This document shows positions 1 to 4,873 of a stretch of 5,032 bases of DNA, in pieces (positions within the stretch are counted from its first letter, which is position 1; every line of letters starts with the position of its first letter). The DNA comes from Nitrosopumilales archaeon CG15_BIG_FIL_POST_REV_8_21_14_020_37_12 (GTDB lineage Archaea > Thermoproteota > Nitrososphaeria > Nitrososphaerales > Nitrosopumilaceae): positions 1-5,032 of the forward strand of contig PFFZ01000033.1 in assembly GCA_002781805.1 (NCBI GenBank), in the 5' to 3' direction. The notes under the pieces were generated by a model. It did no database searches. It worked only from the letters and a program-made list of their open reading frames with translations, and had not been told where the DNA came from. Made by a program: the position numbers and the translations under genes.

Positions 1-70
1 ATTACTACAATGACTCGCATGGCTTAGTATCAATCCGATAGCAGTCAGGTCCGGCAGGATCAACCGGATT
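1..70 (-). rRNA. 16S ribosomal RNA, 5' end (partial)
   Basis: Read on the minus strand, positions 70 to 51 give AATCCGGTTGATCCTGCCGG, the conserved 5' start of archaeal 16S rRNA and the site of the classic archaeal forward primer. The rest, to the window edge, continues with the expected helix sequence (…CTATCGGATTGATACTAAGCC…, then GCGAGTCATTGTAGTAAT), as in Nitrosopumilus-type thaumarchaea. Only about 70 bases lie in the window; the remainder of the gene is off the left edge. The mature 5' end is placed at about position 70 by analogy with other archaea, with an uncertainty of a few bases. The RNA forms the small ribosomal subunit. In related genomes a 23S gene follows, but that is not visible here. 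Confidence 0.97.
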
Positions 71-258
71 CTGATTCTTTTGATTATTGAAGTACATTTG
101 TACTAAATTGGAATTGACGGATGCACATAATCTTCACATTTCAGATTTGATCATTTGATCAGATCCTCATTTTGTATGCGTAACTGGAGGCCCATGAATC
201 ACAAAATGGCATAATACCATACTTCATCACAAGCGCCGCCTTATTGCGTTACGTATGC
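71..258 (-). other. pre-16S rRNA leader (transcribed spacer)
   Basis: This stretch lies between the 16S 5' end and the nearest TATA-like box on the minus strand, and it has no convincing protein gene on either strand. It should be the 5' external spacer of the rRNA transcript. In archaea that spacer normally provides one side of the long helix around 16S that is cut by the splicing endonuclease. The partner strand lies beyond the 16S 3' end, outside the window, so I cannot show that helix. Local hairpins are visible: a 5-bp stem at 91-95/100-104 with a four-base loop, a near-palindrome at 144-165, and an inverted repeat at 218-226/265-273. The upstream limit depends on which promoter candidate is used. 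Confidence 0.7.
144..165. repeat. Near-perfect palindrome in rRNA leader
   Basis: The plus strand contains two TGATCA palindromes two bases apart, flanked by GATT/GATC, so the whole 22-base block is nearly self-complementary. Folded as RNA it gives a stem of about nine pairs with a four-base loop. The one imperfect pair is A/C in the minus-strand (rRNA leader) transcript and U/G in a plus-strand transcript. It may be a leader hairpin or a binding site for a dimeric protein; the sequence does not decide between these. Confidence 0.5.
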
Positions 259-307
259 AGAAGGTGAAGTATGAAGAAACCATATAAACCATGCGTGAAA
301 TTATGCC
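208..307. repeat. Nested inverted repeats at the rRNA promoter
   Basis: Two perfect inverted repeats are nested. The outer one is GGCATAAT at 208-215 with ATTATGCC at 300-307. The inner one is CATACTTCA at 218-226 with TGAAGTATG at 265-273. Only two bases (216-217) separate the outer and inner arms on one side, but 26 bases do on the other, and that larger gap contains the TATA-like box at 281-288. The inner pair could form a hairpin in the leader RNA if transcription starts at or before 273. The outer right arm lies upstream of the likely start site, so its role, if any, would be at the DNA level or in a longer transcript. Confidence 0.45.
281..288 (-). promoter_or_regulatory. TATA box candidate for rRNA operon
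   Basis: On the minus strand this reads TTTATATG, close to the archaeal TATA consensus. A start about 26 bases downstream would fall near position 258 and give a leader of nearly 190 bases before 16S, a reasonable length for an archaeal rRNA leader. No strong purine-rich BRE is seen just upstream (GCATGG). A second candidate lies at 320-332. Confidence 0.5.
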
Positions 308-319
308 TGATCTCATCAC

Positions 320-332
320 TTTTTTAAAAAAA
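320..332 (-). promoter_or_regulatory. Alternative upstream TATA box for rRNA operon
   Basis: A run of T followed by A (TTTTTTAAAAAAA on the plus strand) reads as TTTTTTTAAAAAA on the minus strand and would place a start near 299. It may be a second, upstream rRNA promoter; archaeal rRNA operons often have more than one. Because the run is nearly symmetric it could also act on the plus strand, but no ORF is suitably placed about 26 bases downstream there. The rest of 308-399 contains no gene that I can support. Confidence 0.35.
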
Positions 333-399
333 TTACATATTTTTTAGGAGAGATACCCCACCAGCAATAAGATAACAAGATCAGGTGCAAAATCTAGGG

Positions 400-405
400 T
401 TAAAA
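400..405 (+). promoter_or_regulatory. TATA-like box before the aminotransferase gene
   Basis: TTAAAA is centred about 30 bases before the TTG start at 433. With the usual archaeal spacing of 25-27 bases to the start site, the mRNA would have a leader of only a few bases and no room for a Shine-Dalgarno site. This supports the TTG start. Confidence 0.5.
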
Positions 406-432
406 TTGCAGGAAGCGTGATTTGATTTACTT

Positions 433-1722
433 TTGGATAACATCAAAGAGTATAAAAAAAATACAAAAAATTCTGCCAAATTGTTTGCCAAGTCGGCTAA
501 ACTGCATGTCAACGGAGTATCTCATAACATACGATTTTATGAACCATATCCATTTGTTGTAAAAAAAGCCGCAGGAAAAAACCTCATCGACGTAGATGGC
601 AACAAATACACAGACTATTGGATGGGGCACTGGAGTTTAATTCTAGGACATGCTCCTAGAAACGTCAAAGATTCTCTGAAAAGACAAATTGAGGCAGGAT
701 GGATGTATGGGACGGTAAATGAGCAAACAATACAATTATCAGAATTAATTTCAAAGGCAGTGCCAGTAGCTGAAAAAATTCGTTATGTAACATCAGGTAC
801 AGAGGCAACAATGTACTCAGTAAGACTTGCTCGTTCTACCACTGGAAGAAAGATAATTGCCAAAATTGATGGGGGATGGCACGGATATACATCAGATTTG
901 CTAAAATCTGTAAACTGGCCGTTTTCAGAATCTGAAAGTAGCGGAGTGATAAATGAAGAGCAGATCATATCAATTCCATATAATGACTTGGAAGGGTCGT
1001 TATCAATTTTGAAAAAATATTCTAAAGACTTGGCCGGTGTAATTATCGAGCCGGTATTGGGAGGCGGAGGATGCATTCCAGCCAGTGCAGACTATCTCAA
1101 AGGAATACAAGAATTCTGTCATGAAAATAACTCATTGTTCATACTAGATGAAATTGTAACAGGATTCAGATTTAGATATGGCTGCCTATATCCCACCATG
1201 AAACTAGATCCAGACATTGTCACGTTGGGTAAAATTGTTGGTGGCGGAATGGCAATAGGAGTCATGTGTGGCAAAAAAGAAATTATGCAATTTGCAGATA
1301 CACGTGATAAGAAAAAATCCGAGAGATCGTATGTAGGTGGAGGAACATTCTCGGCTAATCCTGCATCAATGGTGTCTGGATTTGCCACATTGTCCACATT
1401 AAAAAATAAAAAATCAATCTATTCTAAGATCAATGATTTAGGAGAATATGCAAGAAAGGAATTAACCCGTGTCTTTGACGGAGATGTGGTAGTTACAGGC
1501 AAGGGGTCGTTATTTATGACTCATTTTACAAAGGATGGGATTGCAGAGATAAAAAATTCAGCAGATGCTGCAAAATGCGATACCAATAAACTGGCAAAAT
1601 ACCATTTCAAGATGATTGCACAAGACGAGGTGTTCTTTTTGCCAGGCAAGCTTGGCGCAATATCAAATGCACATGAAAAGACAGACATCAAAAAAATGAT
1701 TACAGTCTCAGAAAATTTTTAA
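433..1722 (+). CDS. Class III aminotransferase, glutamate-1-semialdehyde aminomutase-like
   Basis: A 429-residue PLP-dependent, fold-type I enzyme of the class III family. Visible motifs in order: the SGTEA phosphate-cup loop at 121-125, followed by an RLAR…TGR helix as in HemL; GWHG at 148-151; LDE at 238-240, whose Asp pairs with the PLP ring nitrogen; LGKIVGGG at 265-272, with Lys267 as the likely Schiff-base lysine; and GGTFSANP at 303-310. Length and motif order fit glutamate-1-semialdehyde 2,1-aminomutase, which makes 5-aminolevulinate for tetrapyrroles. However, the N-terminal region ([14 protein letters not shown], then [13 protein letters not shown]) departs from the usual HemL pattern of GVNSPVR and SWGP. 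It may therefore be a paralog with another substrate, so no gene symbol is given. The start is TTG at 433: an in-frame stop at 418-420 closes the frame, and no ATG or GTG lies between. The gene is divergent from the 16S gene. Confidence 0.9.
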   Translation: MDNIKEYKKNTKNSAKLFAKSAKLHVNGVSHNIRFYEPYPFVVKKAAGKNLIDVDGNKYTDYWMGHWSLILGHAPRNVKDSLKRQIEAGWMYGTVNEQTIQLSELISKAVPVAEKIRYVTSGTEATMYSVRLARSTTGRKIIAKIDGGWHGYTSDLLKSVNWPFSESESSGVINEEQIISIPYNDLEGSLSILKKYSKDLAGVIIEPVLGGGGCIPASADYLKGIQEFCHENNSLFILDEIVTGFRFRYGCLYPTMKLDPDIVTLGKIVGGGMAIGVMCGKKEIMQFADTRDKKKSERSYVGGGTFSANPASMVSGFATLSTLKNKKSIYSKINDLGEYARKELTRVFDGDVVVTGKGSLFMTHFTKDGIAEIKNSADAAKCDTNKLAKYHFKMIAQDEVFFLPGKLGAISNAHEKTDIKKMITVSENF

Positions 1723-1724
1723 TA
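1719..1724 (+). promoter_or_regulatory. TATA-like box overlapping the aminotransferase stop
   Basis: TTAATA within TTTTTAATAATTAA is centred about 26 bases before the ATG at 1747, the spacing for a leaderless mRNA. It overlaps the stop codon of the preceding gene. The five T's at 1716-1720 could also serve as a weak T-tract terminator for that gene. Confidence 0.45.
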
Positions 1725-1746
1725 ATTAAGCAGAGAAGAAAACAGC

Positions 1747-1863
1747 ATGAAGAAAAAAGAGAGAGATGAGGCATATGCAACAAAAGACCCAACAGAAACA
1801 TCTGCTGAAAAACAGGAAGAATTGGCAAAAGAAGCAATAAAGAGATTCAAAGCACTAGGCTAA
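1747..1863 (+). CDS. Small charged hypothetical protein (38 aa)
   Basis: ATG AAG AAA AAA GAG… runs for 38 codons to TAA. The product begins MKKKERDEAYATKDPTET and ends in a probable amphipathic helix (SAEKQEELAKEAIKRFKALG). It is very rich in Lys and Glu, with no Cys, no Trp and no membrane segment, so it would be a soluble cytoplasmic peptide. Support for a real gene comes from the usual ATG start, codon choices like those of the neighbours, a well-spaced TATA-like box and tight packing 24 bases after the aminotransferase. I do not recognise a family and infer no function. Confidence 0.65.
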   Translation: MKKKERDEAYATKDPTETSAEKQEELAKEAIKRFKALG

Positions 1864-1877
1864 GCAGACAGTCGTTG

Positions 1878-1884
1878 TTAAATA
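1878..1884 (+). promoter_or_regulatory. TATA-like box before the 17-codon ORF
   Basis: TTAAATA is centred 24 bases before the ATG at 1905, close to the archaeal spacing for a leaderless transcript. It lies just after the stop of the 38-codon gene. Confidence 0.45.
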
Positions 1885-1904
1885 CAAATTTTGCAACATA
1901 GGCC

Positions 1905-1958
1905 ATGAGAAATATCCTTTCAGACATAATAGACTTTTTTTCAGCATTATTAGGATAG
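1905..1958 (+). CDS. Possible 17-residue amphipathic peptide
   Basis: ATG…TAG encodes MRNILSDIIDFFSALLG. Hydrophobic residues fall at positions 4, 5, 8, 9, 11, 12, 15 and 16, with Asp and Ser between them. That is the spacing of a helix with one greasy face and one acidic-polar face, suited to lying on a membrane or packing against a protein. A TATA-like box sits at the right distance upstream and a T-rich tract follows directly after the stop, so the stretch looks like a complete short transcription unit. The ORF is very short and could arise by chance, and I know of no family for it. The seven T's at 1935-1941 inside it could instead be part of a terminator for the 38-codon gene. Confidence 0.35.
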   Translation: MRNILSDIIDFFSALLG

Positions 1959-1960
1959 AA

Positions 1961-1973
1961 TTCTTTTCTTTTT
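1961..1973 (+). terminator. T-rich archaeal-type terminator
   Basis: TTCTTTTCTTTTT follows two bases after the stop of the 17-codon ORF. Archaeal RNA polymerase terminates at T-rich tracts of the non-template strand, so this probably ends transcription of the small ORFs. Its end merges into TTTAAA (1971-1976), which resembles a TATA box but lies too far, about 64 bases, from the preferred PII start for a leaderless mRNA. Confidence 0.5.
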
Positions 1974-2008
1974 AAATTCAAAACAAGAGTTGGTTAATGA
2001 CGAATGGG

Positions 2009-2014
2009 TTATAA
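2009..2014 (+). promoter_or_regulatory. TATA box for the PII-like gene
   Basis: TTATAA is centred 26-27 bases before the ATG at 2038, so the mRNA would begin at or next to that ATG. This argues for the ATG and against the in-frame TTG at 1990 as the start. Confidence 0.6.
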
Positions 2015-2037
2015 GAAAATCAGACAGTCACATCATC

Positions 2038-2367
2038 ATGATTAGAATAACGACCATTCTAAGCAATAATGAAGTAATGCCAATTAGCGAGGAATTAAAG
2101 AAATTAGAGGTAGGAGGATTAACAGTAGACAAGGTAAGAGGAAGAGGGAAAATACCACCGCCTGAGATACATGCTGGAAAGGGCAGAGATATTTTTCAGC
2201 CACAGTTTAGCCAAAAATACGTCATCGAGGTTGTCGTAACGGAGGACAAAGAAGATCTAATCATAGAAATTATTAGGAGAAACTCAACAAGAGGGAAGAT
2301 CATCGTAGAGCCAATTTTACGTGCAATAGATATTGCAACAGGGGATGAAGGCAAGAAGGTAATATGA
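2038..2367 (+). CDS. Divergent PII-like (GlnB/GlnK fold) signalling protein
   Basis: A 109-residue protein close to the usual PII length of about 112. PII proteins are trimers that sense ATP/ADP and 2-oxoglutarate and bind transporters or enzymes of nitrogen and carbon metabolism. Visible PII landmarks: strand 1, MIRITTIL; the turn GLTVDKVRGRG at 27-37; a T-loop of about 38-58; the strand YVIEVVV at 61-67; RGKIIVEP at 85-92; and a terminal IDIATGDEG. Compared with E. coli GlnB, the T-loop is about two residues longer and has no tyrosine for uridylylation. The B-loop Walker-like TGKIGDGK is shortened to NSTRGK, and the RIRTGE arginines are replaced (IDIATGD). Lys60 may match the GlnB residue Lys58. 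ATG 2038 is preferred over the in-frame TTG at 1990 because it reproduces the family N-terminus and has a well-spaced TATA box. No ammonium transporter lies nearby. Confidence 0.85.
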   Translation: MIRITTILSNNEVMPISEELKKLEVGGLTVDKVRGRGKIPPPEIHAGKGRDIFQPQFSQKYVIEVVVTEDKEDLIIEIIRRNSTRGKIIVEPILRAIDIATGDEGKKVI

Positions 2368-2418
2368 CATAAACAAACAAATCTAAACTTTCATTACCTA
2401 TGCGATACACCTGATAAC

Positions 2419-3240
2419 ATGGGACTGTTTGGCTCAAAAGAAAACCCAGAAGATCTCATGTATCAGGCAATGGCACAAATAGAGAAAAGCCAGCCAAAGG
2501 CAGCAGTTGCGTTGTTTAATAAAATTTTAAAAGATGATTCTAAAAACACCCAAGCACTGTATAACAAGGGACTGGCACTAAACCAGATGAAAAAATACAG
2601 TGATGCCATCACATGCTTTGACAGACTATTGCAAATCAACCCCAATGATGCACAGGCATTTAATAACATGGGAATTGCCATGGCAGAGATGGGAAATCTG
2701 CAAGGCGCAAATGAATGCTATGACAAGGCAATAAATGCTGATCCGAAGCATGCGGCGGCATATTTTAACAAAGGAGTGTTACTTGACAAGATTCAAGATC
2801 ATGAAGAGGCACTTCGGTTCTTAGACAAGGCAATTACTGCTGATCCAAAAAAACACAATGCATTATTTTACAAAGGGATAGTTTTAGGAAAATTGAAAAA
2901 ACACGAGGAGGCATTGAACTGCTTTGAGGGAGTCTACAGGAAAAACCCAAACCACATGGATGCGCTATTTCACAAGGGAATTGAGCTGTCAGAATTAGAA
3001 AAACATGGAAAAGCAATAGAGATTTTTGATCAGATATTATCAAAACACAAGGATAATGTAAACATCATTTATGCAAAAGCAAGAAGCAAAGCAGCACTTG
3101 GAATGGAGCACGAGTCATTGGAATTGCTAAAACATGCGATTTCTAAAAACCCCAAGACAATTCGGACGTGGGCAAGAGAAGAAAAGGCATTTACACATTT
3201 ACACAACAATGACAAGTTTAGGGCGCTAGTGAAAATATAG
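2419..3240 (+). CDS. TPR-repeat protein
   Basis: A 273-residue soluble protein made almost wholly of tetratricopeptide repeats of 34 residues. About seven units can be counted: roughly 8-41, 42-75, 76-109, 110-143, 144-177, 178-211 and 212-245. They carry the usual pattern: ALYNKG, then A…CFD, and NP or DP at the end of each unit. A C-terminal capping helix (RTWAREEKAF) follows. TPR arrays form a curved scaffold that binds partner proteins; no catalytic domain, signal peptide or membrane segment is present, so it is probably a cytoplasmic adaptor. The partner cannot be inferred. The gene begins with ATG 51 bases after the PII-like gene. The upstream TATA-like sequence is weak (TTCATTA near 2390), so read-through from the PII promoter is possible. 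It converges with the next gene, with six bases between the two stops. Confidence 0.9.
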   Translation: MGLFGSKENPEDLMYQAMAQIEKSQPKAAVALFNKILKDDSKNTQALYNKGLALNQMKKYSDAITCFDRLLQINPNDAQAFNNMGIAMAEMGNLQGANECYDKAINADPKHAAAYFNKGVLLDKIQDHEEALRFLDKAITADPKKHNALFYKGIVLGKLKKHEEALNCFEGVYRKNPNHMDALFHKGIELSELEKHGKAIEIFDQILSKHKDNVNIIYAKARSKAALGMEHESLELLKHAISKNPKTIRTWAREEKAFTHLHNNDKFRALVKI

Positions 3241-3246
3241 AGACAG

Positions 3247-3972
3247 TCAAAGAATCTTATTTCTTACGGCATCGATTCTCAGTAATCCTATTTTCTTGTT
3301 TGGACCAATTAACCGAGCCTCAAAGACAGGAACATAAACCTCAGCAATTTCTTTTAAAACAAACTCTTCGGTTAATTTTCGGACATCAGGATCCATGGGT
3401 TTTTTCAGGAATGCTTTTAGTTTTTCAACTGCAGCATCATGTGTAGTCTCTGGCTTTTTTACATTAGAGAGATTTTCCTCCAAAAGACGTTGAGGGTAGT
3501 TCTCAATGGTTTTAGAGTTTATCTTGTATGGAAATTTTGTCTCAGTTCCATGATGATCAAAAACTAGTTCGTTTTCTTCTTCAATAAACACATGCTCTTC
3601 CAACTGGAGATCAACTTTATTTTTACTGCGAGCCACAGTAAACGCCTTTTGAAGAGTTGATTTTGAGCGTATTGGAAAAACACCATCACCAAACACAATC
3701 TCTTGCACATTAGAATCAACAGATATTGTATGTGTTGCTTTACGATAGTAATCTGCAATGTATTTCCCAGAGACTGTCAACATGCATTCATAGTAAAGAT
3801 TTAGAGAGTGAACGTGTACGTCTTCTCGCTTTGGTTTTTTTAGCAATTTTTTAAACAAAGAAGTCTTTTTGTCTTCAATTATGACGGATGCGTCTTGCTC
3901 TTTAATTGTTTTTTTAAGAACTATAGTTTTGACTTCAAGTTTCTTGGACAAAATTCTATCAAAGTTTGGCAA
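3247..3972 (-). CDS. Conserved-looking protein of unknown function (241 aa)
   Basis: I do not recognise this protein. It has a lysine-rich N-terminal segment (1-50, with KKLLKKPKRED at 42-51). A predicted beta-rich module starts at about 58 (LNLYYECMLTVSGKYIADYY). A middle region follows with acidic patches (EEHVFIEEENE at 126-136) and FDHHGTE. A helix with KLKAFLKKP comes at 184-192. A C-terminal strand-rich segment, VYVPVFEARLIGPNKKIGLL, then ends in RIDAVRNKIL. The start of the 58-75 module and the C-terminal segment look alike (LYYECMLTVSGK versus VYVPVFEARLIGPNKK), which may be a distant duplication. There is no signal peptide or membrane helix. The frame starts with TTG at 3972, directly after an in-frame stop. 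A second TTG at 3951 is also possible and fits a TATA-like TTTAAT at 3986-3981 better. Codon use is normal for the region. Confidence 0.8.
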   Translation of the reverse strand: MPNFDRILSKKLEVKTIVLKKTIKEQDASVIIEDKKTSLFKKLLKKPKREDVHVHSLNLYYECMLTVSGKYIADYYRKATHTISVDSNVQEIVFGDGVFPIRSKSTLQKAFTVARSKNKVDLQLEEHVFIEEENELVFDHHGTETKFPYKINSKTIENYPQRLLEENLSNVKKPETTHDAAVEKLKAFLKKPMDPDVRKLTEEFVLKEIAEVYVPVFEARLIGPNKKIGLLRIDAVRNKIL

Positions 3973-3980
3973 TCATCGCT

Positions 3981-3986
3981 ATTAAA
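3981..3986 (-). promoter_or_regulatory. TATA-like box for the minus-strand gene
   Basis: On the minus strand this reads TTTAAT, within TTGATTTAATAG. It would place transcription start near 3957, just before the second possible TTG start at 3951 but after the first at 3972. If it is the real promoter, the shorter protein is made. A weaker alternative, GATATTC near 3999-3993, would fit the 3972 start. Confidence 0.35.
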
Positions 3987-4015
3987 TCAATTGAATATCC
4001 ATAAGGATTGGAAAA

Positions 4016-4023
4016 ATATAATA
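4016..4023 (+). promoter_or_regulatory. TATA box for the SHOCT-cupin operon
   Basis: ATATAATA is centred 26-27 bases before the ATG at 4046, exactly the spacing for a leaderless archaeal mRNA. It lies in the short divergent region shared with the minus-strand gene. Confidence 0.6.
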
Positions 4024-4045
4024 CATTTAAGCAGCATAGGAAATC

Positions 4046-4411
4046 ATGGCCGCAAAAAAGAAAGCAGGGTATATCGAGAAATTTCTAAAAAAAGCAGACA
4101 AAGCAATTGAAGATGGCATCAAAAAAGCAGACGACATACTAGAAGAAGCAGTGGAGTTTGGAGCAATTGCAACCACACAAGCAAAAAAAACAGGTGACGA
4201 GTTACGAAAGAAAGCAATGAAGGAGAAAGAAAGCATCAAAGCAAGTGGAATCAAAAAAATCAATGAAGGGGTAGTTATTGCAAAGCAAATGGCAGGCAAG
4301 CATGGTGAAGACTTGGCCACATTAGAAAAACTTGGAAATCTAAGAAAACGAGGAGTGTTGACCGAGAAAGAATTTCAAGAAAAGAAAAAGAAAATTTTAG
4401 AAAGGATCTAA
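4046..4411 (+). CDS. Helical Lys/Glu-rich protein with C-terminal SHOCT domain
   Basis: A 121-residue, strongly charged protein. Residues 1-88 look almost entirely helical, with the heptad-like pattern YIEKFLKKADKAIEDGIKKADDILEEAVEF and no membrane segment. They may form a coiled coil. Residues about 90-121 match the short C-terminal SHOCT domain: a Leu-rich helix, KLGNLRKRGVLTEKEF, then a second helix EKKKKILERI. SHOCT domains are small modules thought to mediate oligomerisation or protein contacts, and they are common at the C-termini of otherwise unrelated prokaryotic proteins. The specific function is unknown. ATG 4046 is supported by the TATA spacing. The gene leads an operon; its stop is one base from the next start. 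Confidence 0.85.
   Translation: MAAKKKAGYIEKFLKKADKAIEDGIKKADDILEEAVEFGAIATTQAKKTGDELRKKAMKEKESIKASGIKKINEGVVIAKQMAGKHGEDLATLEKLGNLRKRGVLTEKEFQEKKKKILERI
4401..4406 (+). promoter_or_regulatory. Possible Shine-Dalgarno site for the first cupin
   Basis: AAAGGA lies six bases before the ATG at 4413, inside the end of the SHOCT gene. It is a short match to the archaeal anti-SD. A ribosome-binding site makes sense here because this is an internal operon gene, unlike the leaderless first gene. Confidence 0.4.
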
Positions 4412-4412
4412 G

Positions 4413-4868
4413 ATGAAAAAATCAAATATTTTTGGAGGAGGAGATCAACGAAAAATAAATCCAGATTGGTTTACAAACAAAACACGGATGAAAGTCCTAT
4501 CAGAGAAGATCGGTGCAGTAGATCAAGACATATACCATGTACATTTTGAGAATGGATCTAAAACAAAGATTCACGCGCATAATGGCAACCAAGTACTAAT
4601 CGCAACAAAAGGTAAAGGAAGTTTAGAAATATTCAAAAAGACAGACAATGGAAAATCAAGTTTTAAGATAAAAAAAATTCAAAGAATCAATCTGAAGGAA
4701 GGGGATATTGTCCACATTCCTGCAAAAGCACTTCATGCGCATGGCTCTTCAGATAAGAAAAAAACATTTGCCCATATTGCAATAAACATTCTGCCAAAAA
4801 AGAACTCGGAATACAAAACAACGTGGTATGAATCTGATTTTAAGACAAGAGTCTCAAAAAGAATCTAA
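4413..4868 (+). CDS. Single-domain cupin with three-His/one-Gln metal site
   Basis: A 151-residue cytoplasmic protein with one cupin barrel at about 35-128. Cupin motif 1 is seen as SKTKIHAHNGNQVLIATKGKG: His54, His56 and Gln60 in the metal-ligand positions, with Gln where many cupins have Glu. Motif 2 is GDIVHIPAKALHAHG, with Pro103 and ligand His108. This His-His-Gln-His set matches the small cupins related to TM1287 and to the manganese hydroxynitrile lyase of Granulicella, whose metal is held by three His and a Gln. That shows a probable divalent metal site but not the reaction. The N-terminal DQRKINPDWF and a basic tail (FKTRVSKRI) flank the barrel. The start is one base after the SHOCT stop, so the two are surely co-transcribed. 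Possible roles include an oxygenase, isomerase or small-molecule sensor. Confidence 0.85.
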   Translation: MKKSNIFGGGDQRKINPDWFTNKTRMKVLSEKIGAVDQDIYHVHFENGSKTKIHAHNGNQVLIATKGKGSLEIFKKTDNGKSSFKIKKIQRINLKEGDIVHIPAKALHAHGSSDKKKTFAHIAINILPKKNSEYKTTWYESDFKTRVSKRI

Positions 4869-4873
4869 CAGTC

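Noticed and set aside
159..227. 22-codon minus-strand ORF (MKYGIMPFCDSWAS…) in the rRNA leader
   Set aside because: It lies within the expected pre-16S leader, has no ribosome-binding site, and its length is within chance.
308..399. A small RNA or gene between the rRNA promoter and the aminotransferase
   Set aside because: The CCTGATC/GATCAGG repeat (306-312/379-385) is short, and no promoter-terminator pair or reading frame supports a gene.
783..1397. Two minus-strand frames opposite the aminotransferase gene
   Set aside because: They are shadows of the coding strand; the proline- and serine-rich translations are typical of antisense reads and have no domain.
1990..2037. Longer TTG-initiated start for the PII-like gene, adding 16 residues
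   Set aside because: The extension does not match the PII N-terminus, whereas MIRITTIL does. The TATA box for ATG 2038 lies inside the extension.
3282..3302. T-rich stretch after the TPR gene as its terminator
   Set aside because: It lies within the coding sequence of the convergent gene and is interrupted by other bases, so I could not separate it from coding composition.
3895..4110. Plus-strand frame crossing the divergent promoter region
   Set aside because: It overlaps the start of the minus-strand gene and the SHOCT gene in another frame, has a composition unlike the neighbours, and covers the promoter boxes.
4027..4320. Minus-strand frame opposite the SHOCT gene, hydrophobic in translation
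   Set aside because: It is an antisense reflection of the Lys/Glu-rich coding strand. The SHOCT protein has a recognisable domain and promoter, and this frame has neither.
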